Positions 1 through 11,647 of a DNA stretch of 64,000 bases are shown one piece after another. This DNA is from Symsagittifera roscoffensis (taxonomy: Eukaryota; Xenacoelomorpha; Acoela; Convolutidae), in the NCBI RefSeq assembly GCF_963678635.1, contig NC_087064.1, forward strand, positions 37,147,716 through 37,211,715. The letters run 5' to 3'. Made by a program: the position numbers and the translations under genes. Below the pieces are notes generated by a model that saw nothing but the letters and a program-made list of their open reading frames with translations, was not told the origin of the DNA and searched no databases. Position 1 is the first letter of the stretch. Each line of letters begins with the position of its first letter.

Positions 1-9
1 ATCTATTTT

Positions 10-1443
10 TTAATGATTGTTTTGACAATCTAGGTATAGTGAAAAATGTTGTAGAACATTTGTTTGTGATTGGTCTACAGCAGTTTTTACTGCATATTTG
101 CATTGTAATTTTGGTGATGTTTCAGCTTTTGCAAGAAAAATTTTTATATTTTGTGGTATTTCAACTGTTGTTTTTCGTGTTAATAATTCAAGCGGTGTAT
201 TTCTACTGAGAGTGTCGGGTAGTGCGAGTCTTTTTCCTGCTGTCCAAACGATTTGCGAGTTTGTAAATTTCATTAAAATTAGTTGAAATCAGTAAACTCT
301 ATGGTTTGGGTTTCATTTTTGTGTAAAAAGAAAGATTATTGGCTTATGATCTGTAAATAGAACTGTTGGATGTTTAGATCCAATTATCAAGAATTCATAT
401 TCTGTGAGTGTATATATTATGGCTGTGTATTCTCTCATAAGGGTAGAGAGTCTTAGTTCAGCTTGTGCGAATAGCCTAGAGTTTGCGGAAATGAGGTTCA
501 TTTTATTCGTTCCATTGTGAGATTGTAATAAAGCTGCGCCGATGCCAAAGTTTGAGGCGTCGCACAAGGCATAGAATGGTTGATTGGGATCTGGAATAGT
601 GTTTGATAATTGATCTGTGAGAAGAGTTTATATTTCTTCAAAGCGTTTTTGGTATTCTGTTGTCCATTTAAAATTATTTTGTTGTCTAAGGATGTTATAG
701 ATTGGTCTTAAGTATAATTGCATTTTGTATACATATTTACTTAAGAAGTTTAACATTCCAAAAAACTTTCTTTTTTTCGAAGGTGGTTGGAGTTTTTTTA
801 TTGCATCTATGCGAGATTTCAACGGAGTTATAGTGTTCCTCTCTGTAATATGTCCAAGGATTTTCACTCTTGTTAGAAAAAAGTGTAATTTATCTGGGGC
901 TGTTTTCTTGTTATTCTGTAGTAATATTTGATGGTATTTTTCTAAAACAATGAACATTTCGTCTTTTACCTGTGATTGCATAAAAACAACGTCTAAATAT
1001 GTGATTGCATTTTTATTGAGTATTAGTGGTCTGAAAATTTTACCCATGAATGCTAAAAATGCTGCTGGTTCTATGGAAATTCCATAGAAAAATGTGTTGA
1101 ATTCGTATTGTTGATTTCCAATAACGAATTGTGTTAATCGTCTTGATTGTTCATCTAGTAGTATTTGATTATATGCACTATTCATGTCTGCTTTTGTGAA
1201 AAATTTACCGTTTATTTTTCAGAGAATTACTTGAATTGGTTCAATAGGTTAATTACATTTAGATTCATTAATTAGTGAATTGTGATATCTTGCATCTAGA
1301 ATGATTTTAAATGATTCTCCTTTTGCTAAAATGATAACGGGGTTTATGAATGTGTTACCTTTTGGCTGTTCCTCTTTATTTACTGGAGAGATGATTTCAT
1401 ATTGTTCTAGTATTTCAAGTAATCGGTTAACTTTATCTTGCAA
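10..1443 (-). pseudogene. pol remnant: reverse transcriptase and RNase H
   Basis: Four open stretches in a single minus-strand frame (1443-1249, 1185-628, 567-313, 273-10) read as one pol segment broken by stops. The first holds the start of the RT domain, with an FKIILDARY-type motif. The second holds the palm. Its catalytic box, normally YxDD, reads YLDV around 990-1000, so a catalytic aspartate is lost. The third begins the RNase H domain with MCDASNFGIGAALLQ, and the last holds an ALPDTLSRN motif typical of the RNase H to integrase linker. Stops lie near 1246, 1218, 625 and 310. Both the stops and the YLDV change indicate a dead copy. Confidence 0.8.
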
Positions 1444-2041
1444 ATGAATTGGGACTTATTTGCTCGTTGTTTTCTGAAAACTGCGTCAGGTTTTAGGGGT
1501 AAATGTCATGGTGAATTTTACTTTTCCAACGTCAAATTTTGATATTGCGTAAGCTTTTGGGTATTTTAATAATAAGTCAGCTAATTGTTCGAATTATTTT
1601 TGTGTTATCTAAGAGTGTTGAAAATTAAATGTCGTTTTAAAATAGGGTGTCTTTGTGAGATAATCGGTATTTCATTTTTTCTTTGCTGAAAATATGATTA
1701 ATTGACAATTCTTTGTCAAGAATTGTTGGTTGACATATATCTAATAGTTGTAAAATTTTGTTTACTCTATAAGCAGTTTCTTTTTTGGGGGAAATTGTTG
1801 CGTTAGTTTCACATTAACCTAAGAGTCCTAGAGGTAAGGTTATTTTATACGGAGAATTGTTATAGATGTGTAAAGAAATCACATCGGAGTTTGATTCTTT
1901 CATGTATTTGATAGATGAAATTGTTACTCGGAAAAACTTATGAATTGGTCTGAATTCAAGGTCAGACATAAAGAAATGCTGTTTATTTTGCTCTTTATCA
2001 TATTGGCGAACTTGTTTGATTGAAAAATTCTACACATTTCC
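1444..2041 (-). pseudogene. decayed segment between protease and RT
   Basis: This stretch lies where the protease to RT linker of the same Ty3/gypsy-like element is expected. No open frame of useful length remains on either strand, so I infer decayed pol sequence from position only. Confidence 0.4.
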
Positions 2042-2800
2042 TCATAGTGGTTTCAGGTGTTTTCGTTCCTGATTGTATATGGGGTAAAATTTAGAGAAAA
2101 ATAGTGGTTGTTTGTTTATTCTTCGAAAAAATATCAAAGCTGTGTTTTTCATTCTTGTGTATTTATCTTTTATATGAATTCTACTATTTAAGATATTTAT
2201 TGCTGGTATATTTTTAGTAATAAATGGACTTCCAATAAAATTATGTTTTATATCAGTGATGTGGAAGGTTTGTTTAAATGGTTTGCTCATAAGTTTGTTT
2301 TGTTCCATTGTTCGAGTGGGGACAAGGAAAAGTTGGATTTTTCCATAATTTGTTAAGGTTGATCCTTGTGCGGTTGCTAGTCTGCTTGTTCTTTTGAAGG
2401 GTATTAATTTTGGGTGTAGAATTCTTATTTTATCCCAAGTGGGAATGTTTATAATATTTGATTCTGCTCCAGAATCTATTAAAAAATCTAGTTCAAGGTC
2501 TGGTGTTTGCAATTGTTTGGATTTTGGACTTTCTAAAAGGAGTGGGATTGTCCATAATTTTTCCTTTTGTACCTGTGGTTCTTTAGGTATGTTTTGATAA
2601 ATGTTATTTGTGCTTGAGCATTCGGTGGGTTTTTCTTCTTTCATTTCTTCTACTATTTTTTCTATTTTTTCTTTTGTTGTGCTATTTGATACTGGTCTTG
2701 TATAGTAGTTCAAAATAAATTGATCAAGGTTTTGATATATGTGAGAATATATTGATTGTTCATTTATAATAGGTTCATAGTCATTTTTAACGATTATCAT
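2042..2800 (-). pseudogene. retropepsin-like protease segment
   Basis: A 252-residue open frame carries the aspartic protease signature LDFLIDSGAESNII at residues 105-117, with the catalytic Asp at 109 in a DSG triplet. A glycine (INYGK-like context, here LTNYGKIQLF) follows about 55 residues later, as expected for a single-lobed retropepsin. It lies between the zinc knuckle and the RT and in a different frame from both. The element could use frameshifting here, but the surrounding damage makes simple decay more likely. The N-terminal 90 residues are Lys/Glu-rich linker. Confidence 0.7.
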
Positions 2801-3032
2801 TTAATTGAAATTGTTATTTCTGTGTCACTTTCGCTGTCTGTGGATTCGCAATTTATGTGCTTTAATTGCAACTCTGAGCTTTCGTAGTGTTCAATACCAG
2901 GGGGGTCTGGTTGTTTTTCTTCATTTGATTGTACTTGATTTAATTATCTTTGATGTTTAGCTGTTTTACTCCTATAGTTTTGCGGTGAATTTTGATAAAG
3001 AGTGTTATTCCTATGAGGTGATTGAGAGTAGT

Positions 3033-4176
3033 TCATTTGTCTATTGTATAGCTTGAATTTCTGTTCTGTGAACTGTCGCGTGATCTATTTTGATAACTAT
3101 TATATTTTGATCTGTTAGAACAATCACGTGATCGATTATTTCGATATCTAGGATTTCGATTGTTTGAATAGCTTCTATTCCTATTGTTGGAATAATTCCT
3201 ATAACGATTGTATGAAGAGTTTCTTGATCGAATGTTTCCATAATTTCTATTCACAGAATTTGAATGGGAACTGGTATTAAACAAAAATTTAGGTTGGTCT
3301 GAATTTGATCTTGAATAGTTATTTCGATATTGACTATTTCGACTATGTGATCGACTATTCTTGTTTTGTGAGAAATTTTGTGAATTTCTTTGGTATGGTG
3401 ATTGTCTTCTTTAATTTGTATTATAGAGTGATTGCTGTCTTGAGTAATTTGAAACCTTTGGAAGTGGTTTTCCTGAACTATTTTTACTATGAAAGTTTTT
3501 GTTGGGTAAATTTTGATCTTTCTTTGTGTATTGATGAAATGATTTGTTACGTTCTCTATGTTTTTGTGGTTTATTTTGGTTATCTTGTTGTTTTTGTCTG
3601 CATTCAGCAATTCTGTGTCCGTATTGACGACAATAATTACACCATTTTTTTGAAAGATGAATTGCCTTTAAAATTTGGATTTTCTCGTAGATATTCAAAA
3701 TTTCTGAATTTTTTTCTTATAATTCTTTATCAGAGTCGTTGATATTGTTTATCTGTGAAGTTGTAGTTTGGATGTATTATACATATTGTAGCTTTAGGTT
3801 TTCTGTTTCTTCTAGTTTCATAGTAATTTCTGTTTGCCCTAGTTTGTCTACTAGTTTCCTAAAGTCTAAATCTGGTTCCCGAATTGACGAAGGATGTGAT
3901 GCTCTCTTTTTTATTGCTATTTTTCGTAATTGAGGTGTTAGAGTCATCATTAGGATTTCTGTCATCTTTTTACTTTTTATAATCATGAGTATTGAGTGAG
4001 TATGCTTTTCGGACAAGTATTTCAGCTCTTACTGCAAGTTGTTTTATTGTTTCATTTGGTAGTCTACAAATTTCATTGCATAAAACTCTTTGATGTTGTT
4101 TGTTCCTTTCTAAATCAAACATTTTTGAGAATTCTTGTGTGAATTTTTCCAATCTCTTTTTATGTCTGAAAACCAT
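3033..4176 (-). pseudogene. gag remnant with CCHC zinc knuckle
   Basis: Open segments 4176-3970 (one frame), then 4016-3777, 3698-3411 and 3284-3033 (another shared frame) read as a gag capsid and nucleocapsid. The 4176-3970 and 4016-3777 pieces overlap end to end, which implies one frameshift near 3990. The nucleocapsid has the pattern C-x2-C-x4-H-x4-C at residues 20-33 of the 3698-3411 frame (CNYCRQYGHRIAEC), the standard retroviral-type zinc knuckle. It is followed by an Asn/Arg/Tyr/Ser-rich low-complexity tail (RNYSNNRN-like repeats), probably RNA binding. Stops separate all segments. Confidence 0.7.
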
Positions 4177-6565
4177 TTTTGAGCTGCGCCATCAAGTGTT
4201 GTTTGTATTAACGCTGTGCGTCTATGTATCCAATTTTGGTGAAGTGATGTTTTAATTGGTTCAGGTCCTATTTAAAATTAGGTTTGCTGTGACTGCGTTT
4301 AGATAATCTTCTACGGAATCTTCTGTGAATACCATTAGTGAGTGGTTTATTTGATGTAATTGATGATCCACCCATTAGGTATGGATTCATAGTCATTTGT
4401 AGTGATTCTGTTGAGAAAAATTCTTTAGTTGGCTTTTTGTTAATTCGTGTTGTTGTAAATAATATGGCAGTGGCATTTCGTACTGCAGTTGAGTTGGTTG
4501 GTATGATTGTGTGTTGACTGGATTTTGTTGTTGAAAGTTATTGTTGTGTGATGTTGGGTTATTTGTTCATTTCGTGTGTATGGTTCAAAAATATCTGGTT
4601 GCTCAATACTGTAAGAACGAGGTCTTTGGTTGGAGTAAAATCGTTGATGATTTTGGTTATAGTATTCTTCATCATCTGATGGAAATTAACTTTGTGCATA
4701 ATAATGAGGTTGATTTTTGGTATTATATTTATTTGTATTTCTTTTATTCTGTTGAAAAAATGGGTAATTTCCGTTTTGTTCTTGTGAGGATCGTGGTTGA
4801 TGATAAAAATTTACTGTATTTGAAGTCGGTTGTGGTATATTTCGACTTTGTGCAAATATTTGAGTATTTGTTTTAGGTTTTGTTGTTTTTGGTCCATTTA
4901 CATAATTAAAATTATGTTCAGCAAAATTATATCTATGCCATGTTTGTTGTTTGTAAGGTGGTTTTGTTACTGGTCGAAAGGTTTGGTAATCTATGTGTGA
5001 ATTTTTTTTGCAATAGAGGGTTTTAATGTTGATAGTATGATTGTTTGTTGTAACGTTGGAGTTGGATTTTTTAATTTTGGAGTTAAAAAATTTGGTTGAA
5101 TAGGTGAAATGCTTTGTTGTGCTTGTGTTGTTGTTATTGTTTCAAAAACTTCCTCTTTTACAAAATGTGATGGGGTTTGTATAATTTGTTGTGCAAGATT
5201 TCTTGTTTCATTCAAGTTATCATTTTTTATAATTGTAGAAATTAAACTATTATTTCCTGTTCTTTCAGGGAAGAATGAATTATAACTTAAAGGTGTTGCG
5301 TCAACTTTAAGTGAATATATACTCCAACATAATCTTTGCGAATAGAGATTGTGTTAATTGCTTGACTTGATATATCTGTTGGGATGTTAATAAATAATCC
5401 ATGAGACCATTCAATGTCCCAAACATAATCTGATTGTTCTGCTAATCTAATTTCATCATCTGTATTTTATGGTCAAAACTTTTTTCTTGCTTGTTCAATA
5501 AGATCAAGGTTGTGACTAAAATAATCGATTAAAAATCAAACTAAGATTTTTTGTAAACTGTTTTAACATGTTGTGTTATTTCATTTCTTGATAGATCTTC
5601 TCGGATTGCGTTTAAAAATTTTGAAAATATGTATTTTTCCTGTCGTACAATTGTATGTCGAGGTGTTTAAGTAAGTGAATCGCCTTGAGGTTCATTTAGT
5701 TCTAATGTAGATAAAAAGCTATAGATAAGTGAGAATACATCATTTGTAAATATCGAGTTTGCTCGTTGTGAGCTTTGATGGTGTATGTTTTTTATGTATT
5801 GTGCGAAGACTTTTAAAAATTCAAAATCTACATCATCAGTTTGGATGAAATATCTTTCATGAAATGCATTTGGTGATTTAATCTCGATTGTGTAGATTTC
5901 ATATTGTGATGTGAGACTATATATACCTTTGAGATAGCGGTCAAGAAGTTTTCTTTTAATTTTTTAAATCGGGAAATTCTTTTGTGCATGGACTTTCTCT
6001 TTTTCGAAAAATTTGCAATTAGATTTTGATAAATTTCAATCTGTCCTCGAGGTTCAGTTAATGGGGATATTAAAGAGGGAAGTACTGATTTTTCTGGGTT
6101 ATCTTCGTTTCGAGTCATTTTTGTGTTGTATTACTGTTAATGTGTACTTTTCAATGTGTCTTTTTGGTTGATTCCAATTGTACAAACGTATTGATTTGTA
6201 TGTGTAACAGTTTTTTTGCTTTAAGTTTACCGTTTATTGATGCTGGTGATGTGGTGTCTGAATCAGTGAAATATAGTTAGTCGTCAATTTGGTTGGTGAT
6301 TTTTGTTTATTGAGCCGTTTAGTTAGTGAAGTTCTTGTATCGCGGTTGTTTCTGATTCTGAGACTGAGTTTCTTCGTTTTGAAAATCTTTTCCTAACAAT
6401 TTGTTTTTGATTGTTAATTATTTTCTTTCTTAGTGTGTGTTTTTTTGTTCTTATATATCCTACTGATTGTCTGTGTGGTAGGTTAACGAGGTCAAATTTG
6501 TTGTCGTTAATTAAACCATTGTGTATTATGATTATATGTTTGTTTCCTAAAGTGTCTCTTGACAT
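4177..6565 (-). pseudogene. decayed gag N-terminal and leader region
   Basis: Three minus-strand open pieces (5215-4991, 6118-5828, 6565-6323) share one frame and lie upstream of the capsid-like segment of the same element. None shows a motif I recognise. They are most simply the broken N-terminal part of gag or its leader. The + strand frames here look like shadows. Confidence 0.35.
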
Positions 6566-6600
6566 AAGGTTTAGAATGATGGATGCAAAATCTGGATTAG

Positions 6601-7310
6601 TGATTTTTTTGCCTTAAACTGTTAGTTCTTACAATTTTTATATGGTTAGCTTAACTTGGTTCGTATATTTGGGTTGGAGAGAAAAGCGTATATTGATTCC
6701 TAAGAACGATTTGTACTTTCTCGTGACTAATTTTAAGCTGAGATTGACCTACTTAATCTTACTTAGGGGTTGTGATTTGTGATCAAGGTTGGAGAATAGT
6801 AAATTGATCCACAAGGTTCAGGTACAATTAGAACGCGAGTAGTTCGTTAGATACTTAGATACTATTTTATGACTTACTTAGTTTACGTGTTTTAGCCTGG
6901 GTCATCTAAGCGGAGAGGGATCAAGTGAAGGATGAGTAACCGAAGTTCTTCTTTGTTTATCTTAATTAGAATCGTAAGTTTGTTTAAAAATTTATGTTAA
7001 TTCTGGGTCTTTGATAAAGGTTGGGTAGTGAATCGACGTTTGAGGTCGTTAGAGACTGAATAATTTGGGAGGGGAAGAACAAAAGTGTTCTGTTTGATCC
7101 AAGGATAGGCCTTGCTGATCAGAGATTTAAATATTTAGAAAAAGGAAAAATTTAGATTTAGAATACTTTAAAGATCCAAGGAAAGCCCTGATGATCTGTT
7201 ATTTAAATGAAATTAATTTAAGTGAAAGCAAGGATAAGCTAACCAAAATTGCGATAAAATTTTGGCACGTGTCTTGTTAAACAAGAAAAGAAAAGGAAAA
7301 AAAACAACAA
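6601..7310. other. no gene seen; possible LTR or flank
   Basis: This stretch contains no convincing open frame. It lies where the 5' LTR of the minus-strand Ty3/gypsy-like element would fall, but the partner LTR is outside the window, so the assignment cannot be tested here. Confidence 0.3.
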
Positions 7311-7328
7311 CCACAACAACATTGACAT

Positions 7329-7505
7329 CTATTACAACTATTGCAAATAATGCAACTATTGCAACAATTGCAACTATTGCAACAATTGCAACTATTGCAA
7401 CTATTGCAACAATAACAACTATCGCAACTATTGCAACTATTGCAACTATTGCAACTATTGCAACTATTGCAACTATTGCAACTATTGTAACTATTGCAAC
7501 TATTG
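7329..7505 (+). repeat. 9-bp microsatellite (CAACTATTG)n
   Basis: About 20 near-perfect copies of a 9-mer based on GCAACTATT, with occasional variants such as GCAACAATT. Because 9 is a multiple of 3, open frames run through it on both strands and encode Thr-Ile-Ala-type repeats; these are artefacts. It ends about 25 bp before the first ORF of the adjacent RT element. Confidence 0.9.
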
Positions 7506-7530
7506 AGGAGTTTGCCAACCCCGACACGAA

Positions 7531-8175
7531 ATGATGAGGAGAAGCGACAGAGCGATAAGACCGCCGTCTTATTTTGGTTTTCGTGATCACTCGGAAGAAA
7601 ATTCAAAAGAGGACACCGTTTCAGCGTCGCAGAGAGTTAGTGACGATGAACAAGAGGATTCATACAACGAAACCGTAGACAAAATAGAAAATGAAGAACA
7701 ACATACTGGGGCGACTCAACAGCTTCATGTTATGACCCTCAGTGAGCAACACCATTATCCTGTTGTACCCATGACAGAAAACGTCACAAACTGTTTGTTT
7801 GACGCCTTTGGAGGGTCTCTCGATATATCTAAGGAAGTTCAAGAAACTGAATGGGGGAACAGATGGAATGTGAGTGTGAACCTCCAAGGCAAACTGTATT
7901 TAGTCCCGGGGGGAAACATTGCTCGTAAATACGTTGATCTTTTAACGAAAGAAGTCTGCCGATTGAACCAAAAGGAATATTCAGAACGACTTCTTGTATT
8001 CAGCCGATTAATCTTACAGCGGGACCCAATGATAAAAACCACACGTGATGTGAGAGCTTTGATAGGAAGACGACTTGAAGACTGGGAAAATAGTAAATTC
8101 AAAATTCTACTACAAGAAGCCAAACGATGTTCACAAAAACAACCGAGGAAATCTATGAAAAAAAAACAGATCTGA
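7531..8175 (+). pseudogene. N-terminal segment of RT-endonuclease element
   Basis: A 214-residue open frame starts with ATG at 7531, directly after the microsatellite. The first 70 residues are acidic and low in complexity. The rest (from about residue 80) contains a globular-looking segment with DCLF/NVSVNLQGKLYLVPGG-like text and a Lys/Arg-rich end. It ends in AAA-rich sequence at 8160-8175 (a run of A), where a one-base slip moves the coding text to the next frame (DEHAAVVFARMM...). I do not recognise a named domain. It is included as the 5' part of the element because the reading continues logically after the slip. Confidence 0.55.
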
Positions 8176-8551
8176 AGACGAGCACGCCGCAGTGGTTTTT
8201 GCACGAATGATGATGGAAGGGAAAGTTCGGTCTGCCATGCGTTGGCTGACAAGCAGATCTGGCGGAGGTCTGCTCCATCCAAATGACGAAGTTATTGATC
8301 CCACAACAAAAACAAGAAAATTAGTCATTGACATTCTGAAAGAGAAGCATCCCGTAGCAAAACAGTCAAAAGAAGAAGCAAGAATACAAGTAGACAGCTT
8401 GCCTGAGTTAGAAACAGTAACCATCACTTCTTCTTATATAGAAAAATTTGCGAGGTCAATGCACGGTGGAGCCGGACCTTCAGGAACAGATTCGGAACAC
8501 TGGAAAGACGCATTTCTTCGATTTGATTTGGAGGACACAGTTCGGCTTTGA
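8176..8551 (+). pseudogene. linker and fingers segment of RT-endonuclease element
   Basis: The coding text continues in the second frame with an ARMMMEGKVRSAMRWL motif and then GGAGPSGTDSEHW at about 8466-8505. In this RT family such a GxxGPSG motif lies shortly before the RT core. The frame ends at 8551, while the first frame resumes with RDEVAALITKI, so one base is lost or gained near 8540. The two frameshifts 370 bp apart cancel each other. Confidence 0.6.
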
Positions 8552-9471
8552 GAGACGAAGTGGCAGCGCTGATCACAAAGATAGCTAACGAAATTATTCC
8601 ATGGAACCAAATACAAGCATTGATGTCATGTCGTCTGATCGCTTTGGACAAGTGCCCCGGAGTTAGACCCATTGGCATAGGTGAGTGTTTGCGAAGAGTA
8701 ATGTGTAAATGTATGGCCGAAGCGACCAGAAAAGATCTCGAAGAAACCTGTGGATCTCAACAACTAGCTTGTGGTGTGAAAGCAGGAATAGAAGGAGCTG
8801 TACACGCAGTGGAGGAGTTGTTTAATAGCACCAAAGAGGACGGACATGGTCTTCTTTTGATGGATGCCTCAAATGCATTCAATGCATTGAATAGGGAAAC
8901 GGCTCTATGGAATGCTAGAATACTTTGGCCAAGGTGCTCACGATTTCTATTCAACACATATAGAGGGTATGCGCCGCTAATTGTTGCAGGAACGACAGAA
9001 CTTCTTTTCAGTAGTGAAGGCACTACACAGGGTGATCCACTAGCGATGTTATTCTATGGGGTTTCATTGATGCCATTGATTGAATCACTCAAAGACCGAG
9101 ATAAGTATTTACAAACATGGTATGCAGATGATTCGGGAGCTCTTGGCGCACTAGAAAACTTGGTTGAATGGTTGTCATCTTTGACTGAAAAAGGTCCGAA
9201 GTATGGCTATTACCCAGAGCCAAGCAAAAGTTATTTGGTTGTCCACCCGAACTTTGTTGAAAAAGCTCATCAATTGTTTGACAGGTTCGGCATCAGAATA
9301 GTTGAAGGTAGAAGATATTTGGGCGGATTTATTGGCTCTGATGAAGGCAAAATTCGTTTCACTACAAAAAAGGTCCAAGAATGGTTGGATTGTCTTAGCG
9401 AGTTGTCCAAAGTGGCAGAAACAGAACCACAAGCTGCTTTAGTTGGATTAACAAGATCACTGCAATGCTAA
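8548..9471 (+). pseudogene. reverse transcriptase domain
   Basis: A 307-residue segment holds the RT core. GVRPIGIGECLRR is at residues 38-50. Motif A (LLLMDASNAFNALN) has its Asp at 106, TTQGDPLAM is at 159-167, and the catalytic YADD is at 192-195. A YGYYPEPSKSYLVV thumb-side motif follows. All catalytic aspartates are present, in contrast to the Ty3/gypsy-like copy at the left of the window. The frame stops at TAA 9469-9471, but sense text resumes at once in the same frame (WNFVQRVVKD), so this is a point nonsense change or a recoded stop. The rest of the damage makes decay more likely. Confidence 0.8.
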
Positions 9472-9510
9472 TGGAATTTTGTCCAGAGAGTAGTCAAAGA
9501 TACGTCGCAG

Positions 9511-10608
9511 TTGTTTGCTCCTCTCGAGAAGATGTTGGAGGAAAACTTTTTGCCAAGCTTACTAGGAGCTTCTAATGTCACACACTCAGATCGTGTTTTG
9601 TATTCACTTCCTGTCAAAAGAGGGGTACTAGGTATACGAAATCCAATAGAAGGTTCCGAACTAGCATTTTCCACTTCACGTGAAGCAACCGACTGTCTTG
9701 TGAGTTCGATCCTTAACCAAGATGATTTTGACCAAACTCTACACAAAACAAAGATGAGAGAAGCAAGAAAAAATCACGAGGAGAAACAAAATGCTGTGGA
9801 CAAAGTTAAACTCGATGAATTGCTTACAGTTTTACCAGCAGATCAGAAACGAGCGATCCGGAGAATAATCGACAACAACTGTTCCTTGTGGATAACTTCG
9901 CTGCCCTTGTTGAAAGATAATTTTGATTTGTCAGCCACAGAGTTCAGAGACGCTCTATGTGTCAGGTACAGAAAACCACTCAAACGTTCTTTCTCGAGAT
10001 GCGATGGATGTCAACAAGATTTTGACTTACAGCATGCACTTTCTTGCAAGAAGGGCGGACTGGTAACACTACGACACAACGAAATAAGAGACGCAGTGGG
10101 CGATCTTGCTTCAATTTTGTGGAAAGATGTGAAAAGCGAACCTGTCGTAAAAGAACCAGATATAGAAAATGGAACCCCGGCACTAATTGCAGATCTTTCA
10201 GCTCGTGGGGTTTGGGATAGACAGTCGGCTGCGTCGTTCGACATCCGTGTTACAGACACTGACGCTCCGTCTTACCAAAACCGCAATCCCATGAATGTAC
10301 TGAAAACTGCAGAGATTGAGAAGAAAAATAAGTATGGGCCAGCTTGTGAAGAAAAGCACATGTCTTTCACCCCACTTGTCACTTCAATAGATGGTGTTTT
10401 GGAACCGGAGTTCACGTTTTTCCTCAAACGACTAGCAGATGGTCTGGCATCAAAATGGGACCGCCTATATAGTCATGTCATGTGCTGGGTGAGATGTAGA
10501 ATTTCATTCGCTATACTAAGAGCAACCAACATTTGTATCAGAGGCACAAGATCCAAATGGCGATCCCTCGGCGTTGAGGACGGTTACACACTTGGAATGG
10601 CATTCTAA
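9511..10608 (+). pseudogene. C-terminal zinc finger and restriction-like endonuclease domain
   Basis: The segment is in frame with the RT and separated from it only by the TAA at 9469. Residues 164-179 carry C-x2-C-x7-H-x3-C, followed by a RHNEIRD motif. Downstream, ADLSARG (about residue 227) and FDIRV (about 243) supply acidic residues in the arrangement expected of a PD-(D/E)xK-like nuclease, although I cannot prove the fold. The tail KRLADGLASKWDRLYS and SFAILR is typical of this RT family. Translation ends at 10606-10608. The likely role is cleavage of target DNA for target-primed reverse transcription. Confidence 0.65.
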
Positions 10609-11640
10609 AAATTCATACGCTGTTAACTGGGGCTTTCATCGCGCATAACTGACTCCTATGATATAGAATTTTGACACCATTTGCATAATATTTCGAAGAA
10701 TATGAGATGTTTGAAGATCAAAACACAGGATGACAACTGTGAACAAGCAATGAAAAACTTTTCCTTGCACCATTCGAAACCAATTTATTTCGATTTTAAG
10801 TTAAATCTTTGATGAGGATAAGCCTTGATAGTTTAAAATTAGAGAGTTTTAGTTTGATGATTGTTATTTTTTGAAATTTGCTGTTATGTTTTAGGTGATA
10901 AATGATTTGAATATATTAACAATTTATGATTTATACTAACTAATTTTTATATTTTTATATTCAATAAATATTTTTTCAAGATGTTATTCAATTTACAGCT
11001 GATTTAAGGAAAACGACAAGTGTTGTTTTTGTCAGTCATTGTTGTACAATTAAAAGGTTTAGCGCCATGAAAGCTTATTGAAGATTATTCATCATTAATT
11101 ATGCCAGTAAATAAAAAATTAAATTTCCTGCTGAAAGTATTCTAAATACAAAAGTTTGATCTCGTTTTTTGTCGTATTATCATGAAATCGATTATTAGAT
11201 TTCTTCCTAGTCGTATGTCGTTTCTTGTTCGACGTCTGCTTCCAATATCGGATAGTTCTCGTACTGTTCGGAATATTGAATTTAATCTATTGAAACGAAG
11301 AGACATATCTATTAACTTCCTATCATATAAAATTTTTATGAAATGTTGTATTATTTATTTTTTGTCTAATTCTAGGTTAGTTAAGGCCTGTTCGAGACTT
11401 TTGGTCGCACCAGATGAGTTTTGTCTTATGTACTGTACTCGTAGAGTTATTTCAGATAGGGTACACCGTCTGCTCGTCACGCTATCTTATTTTCGGCCAG
11501 ATAGATTTGTGCAACTTCTTTGTCTAATACAGATCTTAATCTTACTCTTATATCTCCTAGTCTCAATAGATCTAGTGTACACCGGTTTACGCGAGTTAGT
11601 TCTAGAATGAGAACAACTGTATTCTAAGTTTAATTCAAAT
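10609..11640. other. no gene seen downstream of RT element
   Basis: AT-rich sequence, probably including the 3' UTR of the RT element. A plus-strand open frame of 142 codons at 11182-11610 has the Leu/Ile/Arg-rich composition of chance translation and no motif, so I do not call it. Confidence 0.4.
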
Positions 11641-11647
11641 TGTTCTG

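Larger units (their letters stand above)
1..6600 (-). mobile_element. Ty3/gypsy-like LTR retrotransposon, degenerate, cut by window edge
   Basis: Reading the minus strand from right to left, the order is gag-like segments, a CCHC zinc knuckle, an aspartic protease, reverse transcriptase and RNase H, which is the Ty3/gypsy gag-pol order. Integrase would follow RNase H and must lie outside the window to the left. The pol segments share one frame but are separated by in-frame stops, the protease lies in another frame, and gag switches frame near 3990, so this copy is inactive. An LTR should lie near 6.6-7.3 kb, but with only one end in view I cannot define it. The right limit is approximate. Confidence 0.8.
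7513..10608 (+). mobile_element. retroelement encoding RT plus restriction-like endonuclease, degenerate
   Basis: A plus-strand coding stretch of about 3.1 kb reads as one protein across two frameshifts (near 8175-8190 and 8548) and one in-frame TAA (9469-9471). It has an N-terminal region, a reverse transcriptase with complete catalytic motifs, a CCHC-type zinc finger and a C-terminal domain with PD-(D/E)xK-like features. From general knowledge it resembles RT proteins with C-terminal restriction-like endonucleases that are common in cnidarian and other aquatic invertebrate genomes. I cannot assign a named clade. No LTRs, poly-A tail or target duplication were found. Confidence 0.75.

Noticed and set aside
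7262-7606. Open frames through the microsatellite (Thr-Ile-Ala and Asn-Ser-Cys repeats)
   Set aside because: A 9-bp repeat without stop codons keeps several frames open on both strands, so this is not evidence of coding.
11182-11610. 142-codon plus-strand open frame
   Set aside because: Leu/Ile/Arg-rich composition with no motif and no flanking signals; likely chance.
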